A stretch of 64,000 nt of DNA from SVQP01 sp045587385 (lineage in GTDB: Bacteria; Bacillota; Clostridia; Oscillospirales; CAG-272). The position numbers were made by a program, and so were the translations under genes. The stretch spans positions 89,496 through 153,495 of the forward strand of contig JAZNCE010000120.1 of NCBI GenBank assembly GCA_045587385.1. Direction: 5' to 3'. Of the stretch, positions 18,659-27,606 are shown one piece after another. Every line of letters starts with the position of its first letter. Within the stretch, counting starts at the first letter, position 1. Under the pieces are notes generated by a model. It was not told where the DNA came from, ran no database searches, and saw only the letters and a program-made list of their open reading frames with translations.

Positions 18659-18692
18659 AAAATCAAACAAAACATACAAACCGGAGGTAATT

Positions 18693-20309
18693 ATGTCAAA
18701 GCATTTCAAATTGAGTTTGCCCGATGCGGGCAAGGACGTTTACATGCCCCGCAAGACCCAGACCTGGGGATACCGCTACGGTCCCTCCATCATGGTCGAG
18801 GGCGACGTTTGCCGCGCGTGGTTCGCCTCTCCCGGTGACTGCTTTGAGGCGGACTGGTTTACCTACAGAGAGTCTTATGACAAGGGTGAGACCTGGACGC
18901 GCGAGCGCGTTGTGCTGACACCCACACCCGACTCTATGGACTGGTTTTCGGTTTGCGATCCTGCCGTGTTCAAGTACGGTAAATACTACTACATCGGCTA
19001 CACCTCCACCATTTTTGCCGACGGCGGCGGTGTTTGCAACAACGGCTTCGTGGCACGCTCCGAGCATCCCGACGGCCCCTTCTTTAAGTGGACGGGAAAG
19101 GGCTGGGGCGAATACCGCGACGGCTGCGCATGGATGGGCAGTCCTGCGCCTATCATCTACTACGACGAGGATTGGAAGCACTGGGGTGCGGGAGAATTCT
19201 CTTTCGTGGTCAAGGATGACGTGCTGTATATCTATTATACCTGGACCTCCAAAAAGATCGACGGCAAGACCTATTCGCAGACCCGCGTAGCAACTGCGGA
19301 TATCACGCGCGAGGATTGGCCCGCGACCATCGTGCAGCACGGCGTAGCAGCAGTGCGCAACTCCACGGGCAACGACTCTTATGACGTGGTCTACTGCGAG
19401 GAGCTTGACAAGTTTATTGCCCTTTCCACCGATAAGCGTTTTTCTGCGGACAGCTTTTTGTCGGTTTCCGAGTCGGACGACGGCTTGCGTTTTACCAGAG
19501 TCAACGACATCCGCACCAACACCTGCTTTATGCTGCACAACTGCGGCATTTCGGGCGACGCGCAGCACCATATCAAACAGAGCGATACCCTGCTCCTGGG
19601 CTATGCTTACGGCAACCAATGGGGCAAGTGGGGCACGCGCATGCACAGATACGCATATACGCTCATGGACGAGGACTACTACTCCGAGCTGGATCTGCCC
19701 AATCTTGAAATGACAACCGAGCTTTGGGAGCGCGAGGCAGAGCTGCCGCCCATGATTCTGACCGCAGCGAAGCCGCACTATATCAGAGTCACGCCCGGCA
19801 CGTCTGCGCCCATTGAAATGAAAACCTACAACTCCTGCTACGAGCCCGAAAGAATCGACGCTTCTCTGCTCACCTTTGACAACTACGATAAGTCTATCGT
19901 AGAGATCAAGGACGGAAAGGTTTACGGCAAGCAGGTGGGATATACCTACGTGGATGCACACCTTGGCAGCCTTTGCGGCACGGTGCTTGTATACGTGGAC
20001 GCGCCCGACACTTGTTATGATATCGAAACTCGCACGGTCGTCACCCTGACGCCCATGCTTGATACTTATTATATTTCCCTTGCCGAAAGCGTTTCCAAGC
20101 AGATCCGTGCCATGGTGCAATGGTCGGACGGCAAGCACTATGAGATCAACGAGCCCGCACAAGGCGTAAGCTACCAAAACCACAATCCCGAGCTGATCGA
20201 GGTCAACGAGCGCGGTGTCGTTACTCCGGTGGGAGGCGTTGGCACAGGTAAGGTGACACTGTGCTGTGGGGATAAAAAGGTGAATGTCACGGTGGTTGTG
20301 ACAGAATAA
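18693..20309 (+). CDS. Five-bladed beta-propeller glycosidase-like protein (GH43/GH32-like fold)
   Basis: 538 residues, no signal peptide. The ATG at 18693 follows CCGGAGG. Propeller-type strands alternate with aromatic/Asp-rich turns: GYRYGPSIMVEGDVCRAWFASPG, VCDPAVFKYGKYYYIGYTS, GSPAPIIYYDEDW, FVVKDDVLYIYYTWTS, FIALSTDKRFSADSFLSVSESDDG. This is the pattern of clan GH-F/GH-J and DUF-type glycosidases. Residues about 365-538 hold two beta-sandwich parts, the first like a bacterial Ig (Big) fold (IVEIKDGKVYGKQVGYTYV). Catalytic acids cannot be assigned, so the activity is unproven. It is transcribed away from the glycan/GlpA-like operon and may share its control. Confidence 0.75.
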   Translation: MSKHFKLSLPDAGKDVYMPRKTQTWGYRYGPSIMVEGDVCRAWFASPGDCFEADWFTYRESYDKGETWTRERVVLTPTPDSMDWFSVCDPAVFKYGKYYYIGYTSTIFADGGGVCNNGFVARSEHPDGPFFKWTGKGWGEYRDGCAWMGSPAPIIYYDEDWKHWGAGEFSFVVKDDVLYIYYTWTSKKIDGKTYSQTRVATADITREDWPATIVQHGVAAVRNSTGNDSYDVVYCEELDKFIALSTDKRFSADSFLSVSESDDGLRFTRVNDIRTNTCFMLHNCGISGDAQHHIKQSDTLLLGYAYGNQWGKWGTRMHRYAYTLMDEDYYSELDLPNLEMTTELWEREAELPPMILTAAKPHYIRVTPGTSAPIEMKTYNSCYEPERIDASLLTFDNYDKSIVEIKDGKVYGKQVGYTYVDAHLGSLCGTVLVYVDAPDTCYDIETRTVVTLTPMLDTYYISLAESVSKQIRAMVQWSDGKHYEINEPAQGVSYQNHNPELIEVNERGVVTPVGGVGTGKVTLCCGDKKVNVTVVVTE

Positions 20310-20319
20310 TAACACTCGT

Positions 20320-20396
20320 TGTAGGGACCGGCCGTCCCCGACGGTCCATCAAGCAGCACATTTATTCATGGACCGTCGAGGATGCCGGTCCCTACA
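20320..20396. repeat. Long imperfect palindrome, GTAGGG-type intergenic element
   Basis: Arms TGTAGGGACCGG-x-CGTC-x-ACGGTCCAT and ATGGACCGTC-x-GCCGGTCCCTACA enclose a short centre. It lies after the propeller gene and could act as a terminator on either strand. Related palindromes occur at 22989-23034 and 31055-31156. Confidence 0.8.
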
Positions 20397-20490
20397 AATT
20401 TAGAAAATTTTATAAGATGAGTGGTATAAGTACCGTTTTTGTTGTTTATTAGGGTGAAGGACCTTCAAAACACGAAAGGAGTGTGAAGTT

Positions 20491-21048
20491 ATGGAAGATA
20501 AGCAGATCGTGGAATTGTACTGGGCGCGCTCGGAATCTGCTATCTCGGAAACTGAAAAGAAATACGGACGATACTGCCATTACATCGCCTATCGCATCTT
20601 AGAGAACGACGAGGATGCCGAGGAGGTAGTCAACGATACCTATCTCAAGGCGTGGAATACCATTCCGCCCGCCTGCCCCGATCCCTTGAAGCCTTACGTA
20701 GGCACGATCAGCAGACAGCTTGCGCTCAATGCTTACAAGGGTCAGAACACGCAAAAACGCGGTGGACAGGTATCATTGGCACTTGACGAGCTTGCCGAGT
20801 GCATTCCTGATGGCGACAGTGGTATGGATATCGGCGAGAGCGTTGCTCTTTCGGATGCACTCAGCCGCTTTTTGTGGGCGTTGCCGCAAAGATCGCGCAA
20901 TATTTTTATCCGCCGTTATTTCTACATGAGTCCGGTTGCCGAGATCGCGCACGACTTTGGCATGAAGCAAAGTAATGTGACCATGCTTCTGCTCCGCACG
21001 AGAAGAAAATTGCAAAAATACTTGGAAAAGGAGGGCTTGGAGGTATGA
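20491..21048 (+). CDS. ECF-like sigma-70 family sigma factor, module C
   Basis: 185 residues. Region 2 has IVELYWARSESAISETEKKYGRY and NDTYLKAWNTIPP; a KRGGGQ-like linker (KRGGQVSLALDEL) also occurs in the module E sigma, so C and E form a subgroup. Region 4 includes RSRNIFIRRYFYMSPVAEIAHDFGMKQSNVTM. Start: ATG with AAAGGAG at good distance. A TTTATTAGGGTGAAGGACC leader 40 bases upstream resembles the leaders of modules A and B, although its -35/-10 cannot be placed. The stop overlaps the downstream gene by ATGA. Confidence 0.9.
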   Translation: MEDKQIVELYWARSESAISETEKKYGRYCHYIAYRILENDEDAEEVVNDTYLKAWNTIPPACPDPLKPYVGTISRQLALNAYKGQNTQKRGGQVSLALDELAECIPDGDSGMDIGESVALSDALSRFLWALPQRSRNIFIRRYFYMSPVAEIAHDFGMKQSNVTMLLLRTRRKLQKYLEKEGLEV

Positions 21049-22520
21049 ATGACAAGAATTTATTAGACGCTATGGGCAACATTGACCTCAAACTGATCAT
21101 GGGGGCTGCCCCTGATGCAAAACAAAAAAAGCCCGCGGGGGCTGCATGGGTCAAATGGGTGGCAATCGCGGCTTGCTTTTGCTTGGTTTTGAGTGCCGTT
21201 GTAGTAGTGCCGATGCTCCTTGACGGCAATCCAGAAATAAGTCCCGAAGAATGTGAATCCGAATCTACCGAAGCACCGGACATACCAAGCATTCCGATTG
21301 AAAATGTGCAAACTCCCTCTTCTGCACCGCAGTATTATGGGAGTGAAGTAAGTGCAGATCTCTCTGGAGGAGCTGCTTCAGAGCGCATCCTTTCAGGCGT
21401 ATCTGTTACGGCAAGCTTGATTGAAGCACTTCCCGATACTTACACTTTTTTTGACGATTGGAAGCAAACGGAATTTCGGCTTTTGAGAATGAGAGTTATC
21501 ACCGTCCTTGAAGGCATTGACTTGCCCGATGAATTTTACTATATCGTTCCTACTGACTATATGACCGATTACACCATATACGATAAATTCATATGCATTG
21601 ATATGGCACAGTACGGATACGATTATTCCCTTGTGTATAATCAAACAAAAGAATGTGCCGAGCAACTCCATAAGGTTCTGTTTGGATATCTCAGCATTGA
21701 TTACAGCAAATTGGGAGAAAACTTTATGGCGTTTGATTCCCATGGAATTTTTGACATGCATTTATGGACGGCAACGGATAGTTGGAAAATATCGACCAAA
21801 AATACAATTGATCATATGGGGACCTCATATTACGATAATTATACGCTTGAAAATGCCGAAAAAGCGGCGCGCGAGTCGGGTCATGGTGGAGATTTTCATT
21901 ACGTGCATTTTCTTGAAAGCGTGAAAGGCGATGCGGCTGATGCTTTGGACTACGTTAAATCCTTTGAGAACGGTATTTACGTACCAAGCAATCATGATGG
22001 ATACATTCTCGCGCTCGGACCCGAAATTCAATTTGGTGTCAGAAAATATATCGGTGGGTTTGCGACCAATGAATATGCTATGATATATGAGGATAGCGTC
22101 CGATGGTCGGATGCTCGTTTTTCAAAAGAAGACGAGCAAAATCTGCCCGATCTGCAAGCAGCGATTGACGCAGTGGCAAGTGCCTATGTTGCAGGCGAGA
22201 TCGTCCCCCAAAATTTTTCTTATGCAGAGCAATCAAATCTTGAAAGCTACGGCATTTTCGGCTGGTATGCCAAAACGGAAAGCGGTATAATCGGTATCGT
22301 GCGCGTTACGTGGTGTTACAAAAACACAACATTAGACCACTATATCAACGATAGATATTTCGATGATTCTTACTATATCATCGAACCCGGTCAGAATGAA
22401 TGTAAACCAATCCCAAAAGATGTTTTATATGAACGGATCGGTCAATACGAGAAATCATATATTTTTAACGGGAACTATGATGAATATGGCAAGGTGCGTG
22501 ACCGGTATCCGGTCGAATAA
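21045..22520 (+). CDS. Single-pass membrane protein, putative anti-sigma receptor, module C
   Basis: 491 residues. The cytoplasmic start MNDKNLLDAMGNID matches the other modules (Asp-Ala at 8-9, Ile-Asp at 13-14). One helix is at about 37-58, then a Glu/Ser/Pro linker and a roughly 420-residue outer domain with no recognised family: no LRRs, rich in Tyr and Asp, with repeated YD/YY motifs. It is noticeably more AT-rich than flanking genes. Inferred role: anti-sigma factor for the sigma encoded just upstream, with a sensor domain of unknown ligand. A small membrane protein gene follows after 11 bases. Confidence 0.72.
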   Translation: MNDKNLLDAMGNIDLKLIMGAAPDAKQKKPAGAAWVKWVAIAACFCLVLSAVVVVPMLLDGNPEISPEECESESTEAPDIPSIPIENVQTPSSAPQYYGSEVSADLSGGAASERILSGVSVTASLIEALPDTYTFFDDWKQTEFRLLRMRVITVLEGIDLPDEFYYIVPTDYMTDYTIYDKFICIDMAQYGYDYSLVYNQTKECAEQLHKVLFGYLSIDYSKLGENFMAFDSHGIFDMHLWTATDSWKISTKNTIDHMGTSYYDNYTLENAEKAARESGHGGDFHYVHFLESVKGDAADALDYVKSFENGIYVPSNHDGYILALGPEIQFGVRKYIGGFATNEYAMIYEDSVRWSDARFSKEDEQNLPDLQAAIDAVASAYVAGEIVPQNFSYAEQSNLESYGIFGWYAKTESGIIGIVRVTWCYKNTTLDHYINDRYFDDSYYIIEPGQNECKPIPKDVLYERIGQYEKSYIFNGNYDEYGKVRDRYPVE

Positions 22521-22531
22521 AGGAGTGGCAA

Positions 22532-22876
22532 ATGAACAAGAAAACGATTCTCATAATCGCAATTTGCGTGGTCACTGCCCTTTTGCTTTTGCCCGTGGCG
22601 GTGATTCTGAGCGGAAACCAAATCACGATTGCGCGGTGTGTGATCACCGACAACAACGCCATATTTATGGTCTACGATCAAAGACCTGTCGGAATTGGTG
22701 TTGACAAACACGACAAATACCAAACCGGGGATATATTTTTTATCCTGCATCGATCCGTTTTTGCGGAAAGTGATCCCGAGAGTACAATAGCCCCTTTAAT
22801 CATCAAGATTGGCAACGGCACAGAAAACGATATTCCGCAAAAGGTGTTCGATGCGCTTATCAGAACGGGTAATTAG
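22532..22876 (+). CDS. Small membrane-anchored protein downstream of module C
   Basis: 114 residues, family not recognised. Residues 5-27 form a helix (ILIIAICVVTALLLLPVAVIL). The remaining 85 residues are outside, with ITDNNAIFMVYDQRP and KYQTGDIFFILHR suggesting a small beta-barrel or OB-like domain. Good RBS AAAGGAG. It lies 11 bases after the receptor gene, so it is probably a third member of module C. Confidence 0.7.
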   Translation: MNKKTILIIAICVVTALLLLPVAVILSGNQITIARCVITDNNAIFMVYDQRPVGIGVDKHDKYQTGDIFFILHRSVFAESDPESTIAPLIIKIGNGTENDIPQKVFDALIRTGN

Positions 22877-22937
22877 AAGGAATAAGTAAAAAGCACTTGC
22901 GATTGGGGCTGACAAATTAGAGGAGAAATTCGCAAAA

Positions 22938-22972
22938 ATTAAGGACTGTATCACTTGGATGCAGTCCTTAAT
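22938..22972. terminator. Terminator hairpin between convergent genes
   Basis: ATTAAGGACTG/CAGTCCTTAAT with a 13-base loop, followed by TACTTTCTTAT. It probably ends the module C transcript and may also stop transcription from the other side. Confidence 0.65.
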
Positions 22973-22988
22973 TACTTTCTTATGAATA

Positions 22989-23034
22989 GTTGCCGTAGGT
23001 GCGGACGACCAATGGTCGTCCGTTCCTGCGGCAA
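22989..23034. repeat. Palindromic GTAGG-type intergenic element
   Basis: Nested palindrome TTGCCG...CGGCAA around GGACGACCAATGGTCGTCC. The inner GACCAATGGTC is close to the GACCATTGGTC of the element at 31.06 kb. Confidence 0.75.
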
Positions 23035-23110
23035 TTACTATTTGAAAGCATTGGTATTTGATTATTTCACCGCTATTTCCGCAGCCCGATTCGCAAGTGC
23101 TTTTTTGGAT

Positions 23111-24868
23111 TTACCACAACTCGGGGGTATCAACGAATTGTACCGTGGGCTCAGCATACCCGTCCGACTCAAAGACAATGATCTCGTTGTCGCCCTGCTT
23201 GAGCAAGGGTGCGGGAACGTACAGCGTTTTTTGCGGACCTGCGGGGTTGAAATATCTGCCGATATTGAAGCCGTTGACCGTGACAAAGCCCTTGGTAAAG
23301 CCGTCAAGGCGGATAAAGGTATCCTTGGGCTGTTCTTCAAGGTGCAAGTTGCCGCGCAGAAACGCGGGTGCTGTACCCGTGGATACGCTCTCGAAACGAA
23401 GTGCAGAGAGGTCATCCATAGTCAAGGGGTACATTTCCCAGCCGTAGTGATAGCGTTGTCCGAGTCGCACGCCGCCCAGTATGCCCTTTTTGTCAAGCAA
23501 ATTGATGCCGTAATTGACTCTGCCCATGTTCTCGACCAGAATATCCACCGTAGCGGACTCGCCAAAGCCCAGCGTGAGCGTGATCTCGTCGTCGCGGCGG
23601 TCGCGCTCCTTGATACCGACAAATTTGCCTTTTACAAACACGATCGCGCGGTCATGCAGCTCGCCAAAGCACAGCGGCAGCGGCTCGATAGGTCCCCCGA
23701 TGGTGGTGCGGTACAGAATATAGCCGAAATCCTGCCCGATCTGCTCCATGGTCTTGGGGAACGCGGCTTTTACGGGTGTAGAAAGCGCGTCAAGATTTGC
23801 AAACAGATCTGCCTGCTCGGTCAACTCCAGCGTGCCGTAGGCGGCTTTTTCGCTGTTCTTGACCGCGATATCTGGCGCATTCTTGCCTGTTCTGCGTGCA
23901 ATGAGCTCCTTGACCGCCTCGTACAGCGGCGTGGTATCGCCCGCCTCGGTCAAGAGGGCGCGATAATCGTAGCTGGTAATGGTGGGCTGGTACTGCCCCG
24001 GATGGTTTGCACCGTTCCAAAAGGCGAAATTGGTGCCTCCGTGGAACATATAGAGATTGAAGGACGCGCCGAAATCAAAGAACTTTTCGATCTCCTTGAT
24101 AATATCGTCAATCGGGCGCAGCTGCGTACCCGCCTCGTACCAATGGTCAAACCAGCCGTCCCAGAACTCACCGCACATCAAGGGGCGATCCTTTTGGAAC
24201 TCGTTTAAGGTCAATATCTGATCGGTATAGCTGCCGAAATTGGCAACCGCCAACACGTCGGGCAAGGTGCCACCGCTCAGCATCCACTTTGCTGTGCCGT
24301 CCGAGGTGAACAAGAGGCAATCGATGCCGTTTTCGCGGTAAATATCCACGATCTTTTGCAGATATACCTTGTCGTCACCATAGCTGCCGTATTCGTTCTC
24401 GACCTGCACCATAATGACGTTACCGCCGTTAGTGCAAAGGTGCGGACGGATGCGCGAGAGCAGCTCACGGTAGTAGGGCTTGACCTTTTCCAGGTACAGC
24501 GGATCATCGCAGCGCAGCGCAATGTCGGGATAGGACAGAAGCCACGAGGGCAAGCCGCCGAAATCCCACTCTGCACAGATATAAGGACCGGGGCGCAGAA
24601 TGACCCAAAGCCCCAGCTTTTCCGCGGTTTCGATAAACTTTTCAATATCCAGAAGCCCCGAAAAATCGAACTCCCCTTCTCTGCGCTCATGCAGATTCCA
24701 GCAGGTATATGTCTCTACGGTGTTCAAACCGCACGCCTTGAGCTTGGTAAGTCTGTCTTCCCAATCTTCGGGCAGAGTGCGGAAGTAATGCACCGCTCCC
24801 GACATGATAGTGATGGGCTGACCGTCAAGCATAAAGCGGGCTCCTTGATAAGTAAAAGTATGCTTCAT
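23111..24868 (-). CDS. GH35 beta-galactosidase, cytosolic
   Basis: 585 residues, of the length of short bacterial GH35 enzymes, with no signal peptide. It hydrolyses terminal beta-galactosides with retention. The N-terminal barrel shows SGAVHYFRTLPEDWEDRL, TYTCWNLHE, RPGPYICAEWDFGGLPSWLL, the acid/base Glu159 in VENEYGSYG and the nucleophile Glu234 in MCGEFWDGWFDHW. Two beta-sandwich domains follow (TTIGGPIEPLPLCFGELHDRA; GFVTVNGFNIGRYFNPAGPQ). It lies 10 bases after the AIM24-type gene. The RBS (GGAAAGG) is somewhat distant from the ATG. It probably works on imported galactosides together with the other glycosidases of the window. Confidence 0.95.
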   Translation of the reverse strand: MKHTFTYQGARFMLDGQPITIMSGAVHYFRTLPEDWEDRLTKLKACGLNTVETYTCWNLHERREGEFDFSGLLDIEKFIETAEKLGLWVILRPGPYICAEWDFGGLPSWLLSYPDIALRCDDPLYLEKVKPYYRELLSRIRPHLCTNGGNVIMVQVENEYGSYGDDKVYLQKIVDIYRENGIDCLLFTSDGTAKWMLSGGTLPDVLAVANFGSYTDQILTLNEFQKDRPLMCGEFWDGWFDHWYEAGTQLRPIDDIIKEIEKFFDFGASFNLYMFHGGTNFAFWNGANHPGQYQPTITSYDYRALLTEAGDTTPLYEAVKELIARRTGKNAPDIAVKNSEKAAYGTLELTEQADLFANLDALSTPVKAAFPKTMEQIGQDFGYILYRTTIGGPIEPLPLCFGELHDRAIVFVKGKFVGIKERDRRDDEITLTLGFGESATVDILVENMGRVNYGINLLDKKGILGGVRLGQRYHYGWEMYPLTMDDLSALRFESVSTGTAPAFLRGNLHLEEQPKDTFIRLDGFTKGFVTVNGFNIGRYFNPAGPQKTLYVPAPLLKQGDNEIIVFESDGYAEPTVQFVDTPELW

Positions 24869-24877
24869 ATCCGTCGT

Positions 24878-25561
24878 TTAATCCTTTCCCGAGGCAATAT
24901 AAGGTGCAATGGCAGCCGCAGTTGCCACGATGGGCATGGACTGAATCCAAACCTTACCGGGTCCGGTCACGCGGGTGTTAAACAGCCCTTCACCGCCAAA
25001 CAGCACGTTCTTAAAACCCTTAACGCTTTCCACGTCCATAGTGCAGGTCTCGCTCATAGCGGCAAGATAGCCCGTGCCGAGCACCAAGCTCTGCCCTGCC
25101 TGCAGTTCATACTCCACGCAATGACCGTCGATCTCAATGAACACAATGCCGTCGCCGGTGATCTTTTGCATGATAAAGCCTTCACCGCCAACCAATCCTG
25201 CACCCAGCTTTTTGCGGAAATGTATGGACAGATCCAGTCCCTTCTCCATAGCAAGAAAGCCCTTTTTCTGCACAATGATACCGTTGCCCGGTGTGACGCG
25301 GTGCGCAATGATAGAGCCCGGGAAGGACGATGCAAACGCGATCATACCCTGACCGCCCTGCGCGGTGTATTCGTTCAAGAAGACGGACTCGCCCGAAAAC
25401 ATGCGTCCCATGGCTTTACCAAAGCTGCCTGCGTTGGTTTCCATTTTCATATTGGGGCTCATCCAGCTCATTGCACCTCTTTCGGTGCACAGCGTTTCTC
25501 CTGCCTCGGGATAGCAGATGACGACGGGCAGATTGTCCCCCTTGATTTCATACTTGATCAT
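24878..25561 (-). CDS. AIM24/TIGR00266 family protein
   Basis: 227 residues. ERGAMSWMSPNMKMETNAGSFGKAMGRMFSGES and FLNEYTAQGGQGMIAFASSFPGSI are typical of the AIM24 family, a beta-rich domain of unresolved function (the yeast homologue affects mitochondria). The start at 25561 has AAGGAGG upstream. It is probably cytosolic. It lies between an SGNH lipoprotein gene and beta-galactosidase; a hairpin separates it from the former. Confidence 0.9.
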   Translation of the reverse strand: MIKYEIKGDNLPVVICYPEAGETLCTERGAMSWMSPNMKMETNAGSFGKAMGRMFSGESVFLNEYTAQGGQGMIAFASSFPGSIIAHRVTPGNGIIVQKKGFLAMEKGLDLSIHFRKKLGAGLVGGEGFIMQKITGDGIVFIEIDGHCVEYELQAGQSLVLGTGYLAAMSETCTMDVESVKGFKNVLFGGEGLFNTRVTGPGKVWIQSMPIVATAAAIAPYIASGKD

Positions 25562-25579
25562 AATAACCTCCTTATAGGC

Positions 25580-25610
25580 AAAGCCTTGCACGGATTCCGT
25601 GCAAGGCTTT
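25580..25610 (-). terminator. Hairpin between the SGNH gene and the AIM24 gene
   Basis: AAAGCCTTGCACGG/CCGTGCAAGGCTTT, a strong stem 10 bases after the SGNH stop. The minus-strand U-tract is short (CTTTGCC), so partial termination is likely and would lower expression of AIM24 and GH35. Confidence 0.65.
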
Positions 25611-25620
25611 TGATGATTTA

Positions 25621-26991
25621 TCAGTAACCGATCACGGTCTCGTAGACAACCTGAGCGTAAAGTCTGCCAAGGAAGTCGTTGGGGTGATTGATGTTATTAC
25701 CGGTGTGGTCGCGGAAACGCTTGTTTTCCAGAATTCTCTGGCTCATGCTGGTCATCTTTGCCACTGCGCAAGACTTGCCTTCTGCAACGTAATCCTTTGC
25801 CAGGCTTTCAAATACAGATTCAAATCTGTGCTGATTGCCGTACCAGCCGTTCACTGCCTCGGGATTGGGGATCATGGTTGCCACCAGCAGCATTTCTGCC
25901 TCGGGCGCAATAGCGTACAGCTCATCGGCGATCTTCTTGATTGCCTTCTGCTCGTTCTTGGGAGAGTTACCCGCGTCGTTCATACCGAATGCCAACAGGA
26001 AGAAATCGCAGCCGTACTGCTCAACGAAGGGAGTGATGTACTCATCGAACTTGTTAAAGCCGTCCGCGCTGGTCCAGCCGCCTACTGCGGGATTGATGTA
26101 GGTAATGGTGCCGTTGGTACCGAATACGGTGTCCTCTGCGGGAGGCGGGCACGCACCGGTCAAGCCCGTGTTGACGTACTTGATGGTGTAACCGTACTTT
26201 TGTGCCAGATACTGCGTGAACATCTGGGTATAAGGAGGCGCGTAAGGATGCACGCCCGCACCGCTGGAGGAGGTTGCACCGAAGGTGATGCTGTCACCGT
26301 AGAAGATCATGGTAACGTCCTCACCTGCCTCCATCTTGGCGATCAGCTTAGCAAACTGATCGGACTTTTCGGGCTTGAAGCCCTCCCAGGTCTGGCTGTG
26401 CGTATAGGTCACGGCAACCTGCCACTGGGTCATGGTCGTGCCCTCGCCCCAATATACGTAGTATGACTTACCGTCTACTTTGACCTGCAGCTGCGCGGGC
26501 ATGCCTGCAATCTGCTGCTCGTGGTAATACTCGTCAAAGGAAATCACGGGAATGCTTGTACCCTCCAAAAGCACCAGCTTGCCGTCCACTACGTCATAAT
26601 CCTTGCCCTTTTCGTAGGTAGTCTTAAGGTCGTAGGAGGTCACGGAAAGAATCTCGTCGGGGGTGTACAGAAGAGCTGCCTGATCGTCCATGCCGACGAA
26701 CATCACGGTCTCGTTGTACACGTACTTGCCCTTCCAGATGGGCTTCATATAAGCGTTCAGATTGAAGGTGTCATAAGCCAGCAGCTCCTCGGGAGGCTCG
26801 GGCTCGGTGGTCACTTCTTCGGTAGTGGGCGCATCGGTTGTCGGTTCTTCGGTGGTCTGTGCGGGATCGGTTGTGGGTGCCTCAGTCTCGGCATCGGTGG
26901 GATCCTCGGTCTGTCCCTGCTCACAGCCTACAAAGCAAACGCCCAGCATCAGCATGGCAAGCAGCATGGAAAGAAGTTTTTTTACGTTCAT
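25621..26991 (-). CDS. Surface lipoprotein with SGNH/GDSL esterase domain
   Basis: 456 residues. The start at 26991 has GGAGG 6 bases upstream; an in-frame extension overlaps the neighbouring dut gene and lacks an RBS. The signal peptide ends at a lipobox (CFVGC, Cys about 20), followed by a Thr/Glu/Pro-rich linker to about 70. An N-terminal beta domain is followed by an SGNH hydrolase: block I IFYGDSITFGA, block III LAFGMNDAG and a C-terminal His in NHPND. Such domains remove acetyl or other acyl groups, often from polysaccharides. It probably deacylates glycans outside the cell for later cleavage. Confidence 0.88.
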   Translation of the reverse strand: MNVKKLLSMLLAMLMLGVCFVGCEQGQTEDPTDAETEAPTTDPAQTTEEPTTDAPTTEEVTTEPEPPEELLAYDTFNLNAYMKPIWKGKYVYNETVMFVGMDDQAALLYTPDEILSVTSYDLKTTYEKGKDYDVVDGKLVLLEGTSIPVISFDEYYHEQQIAGMPAQLQVKVDGKSYYVYWGEGTTMTQWQVAVTYTHSQTWEGFKPEKSDQFAKLIAKMEAGEDVTMIFYGDSITFGATSSSGAGVHPYAPPYTQMFTQYLAQKYGYTIKYVNTGLTGACPPPAEDTVFGTNGTITYINPAVGGWTSADGFNKFDEYITPFVEQYGCDFFLLAFGMNDAGNSPKNEQKAIKKIADELYAIAPEAEMLLVATMIPNPEAVNGWYGNQHRFESVFESLAKDYVAEGKSCAVAKMTSMSQRILENKRFRDHTGNNINHPNDFLGRLYAQVVYETVIGY

Positions 26992-27028
26992 ATTTTCCTC
27001 CAAAATATTTATTTCGTTTTTTGAAATC

Positions 27029-27466
27029 TTATTTAGTACCTGTAGAGCCAAAGCCGCCCGTGCCGCGCTCGGTATCACTCAAAGCATCCACCTCGCAAAA
27101 TGCGGCTTGATACACGGGGGCGAATACCATCTGCGCCACTCTCTCGCCCGGCTCAACCTGCTGAGGCTGATCGGTATGATTGTGCAGCGATACCATGACC
27201 TGCCCGCGGTAATCACAGTCGATCACGCCCACCTTATTGGCGGGGGCAAGACCGCGCTTGGTGGCAAGACCGCTGCGTGCATAAATAAAGCCCGCAAAGC
27301 CCTGCTCGATCTCCATGCTAAGCCCCGTAGGGATCAAAACCGTTTGCCCCGGAAGAATGGAAACGGGCGCATCGATGCATGCGTACAGATCCGCACCTGC
27401 TGCGTCGGTGCTGCCGTACGTGGGAATTTTGGCGTTTTGCTGCAGCTTTACGATCCTGACTGTCAC
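27029..27466 (-). CDS. dut: dUTP diphosphatase (dUTPase)
   Basis: 145 residues, normal for the trimeric dUTPase family, which hydrolyses dUTP to dUMP and keeps uracil out of DNA. Motifs seen: TDAAGADL (1), ARSGLA (2), GVIDCDYRGQ (3), PGERVAQMVF (4) and RGTGGFGSTG (5). The GTG at 27466 is chosen as start: GGAGG lies 5 bases before it and the protein then begins VTVRIVKL as in relatives. A TTG 12 bases earlier lies on top of the RBS. It ends 37 bases before the SGNH gene start. Confidence 0.96.
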   Translation of the reverse strand: MTVRIVKLQQNAKIPTYGSTDAAGADLYACIDAPVSILPGQTVLIPTGLSMEIEQGFAGFIYARSGLATKRGLAPANKVGVIDCDYRGQVMVSLHNHTDQPQQVEPGERVAQMVFAPVYQAAFCEVDALSDTERGTGGFGSTGTK

Positions 27467-27545
27467 GTCTACCTCCAAGTATGGAATGATTATAAATCAT
27501 TTTAACAAATATATTTTAACATAGTATGAACATATGCAATAATTC

Positions 27546-27574
27546 TTGACGAATTGCAATTATTACTGTATAAT
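27546..27574 (+). promoter_or_regulatory. Sigma-A promoter for the Gfo/Idh/MocA oxidoreductase
   Basis: TTGACG, 17 bases, TATAAT, about 32 bases before the ATG, which has AAGGAGG in front. A strong vegetative promoter. Confidence 0.85.
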
Positions 27575-27606
27575 ATTGACAACAGAACTATTTAAGGAGG
27601 CACACC

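Noticed and set aside
20400..20490. Full ECF promoter for module C
   Set aside because: The GGGTGAAGG leader is present but no convincing -35/-10 pair at 16-17 bases could be placed.
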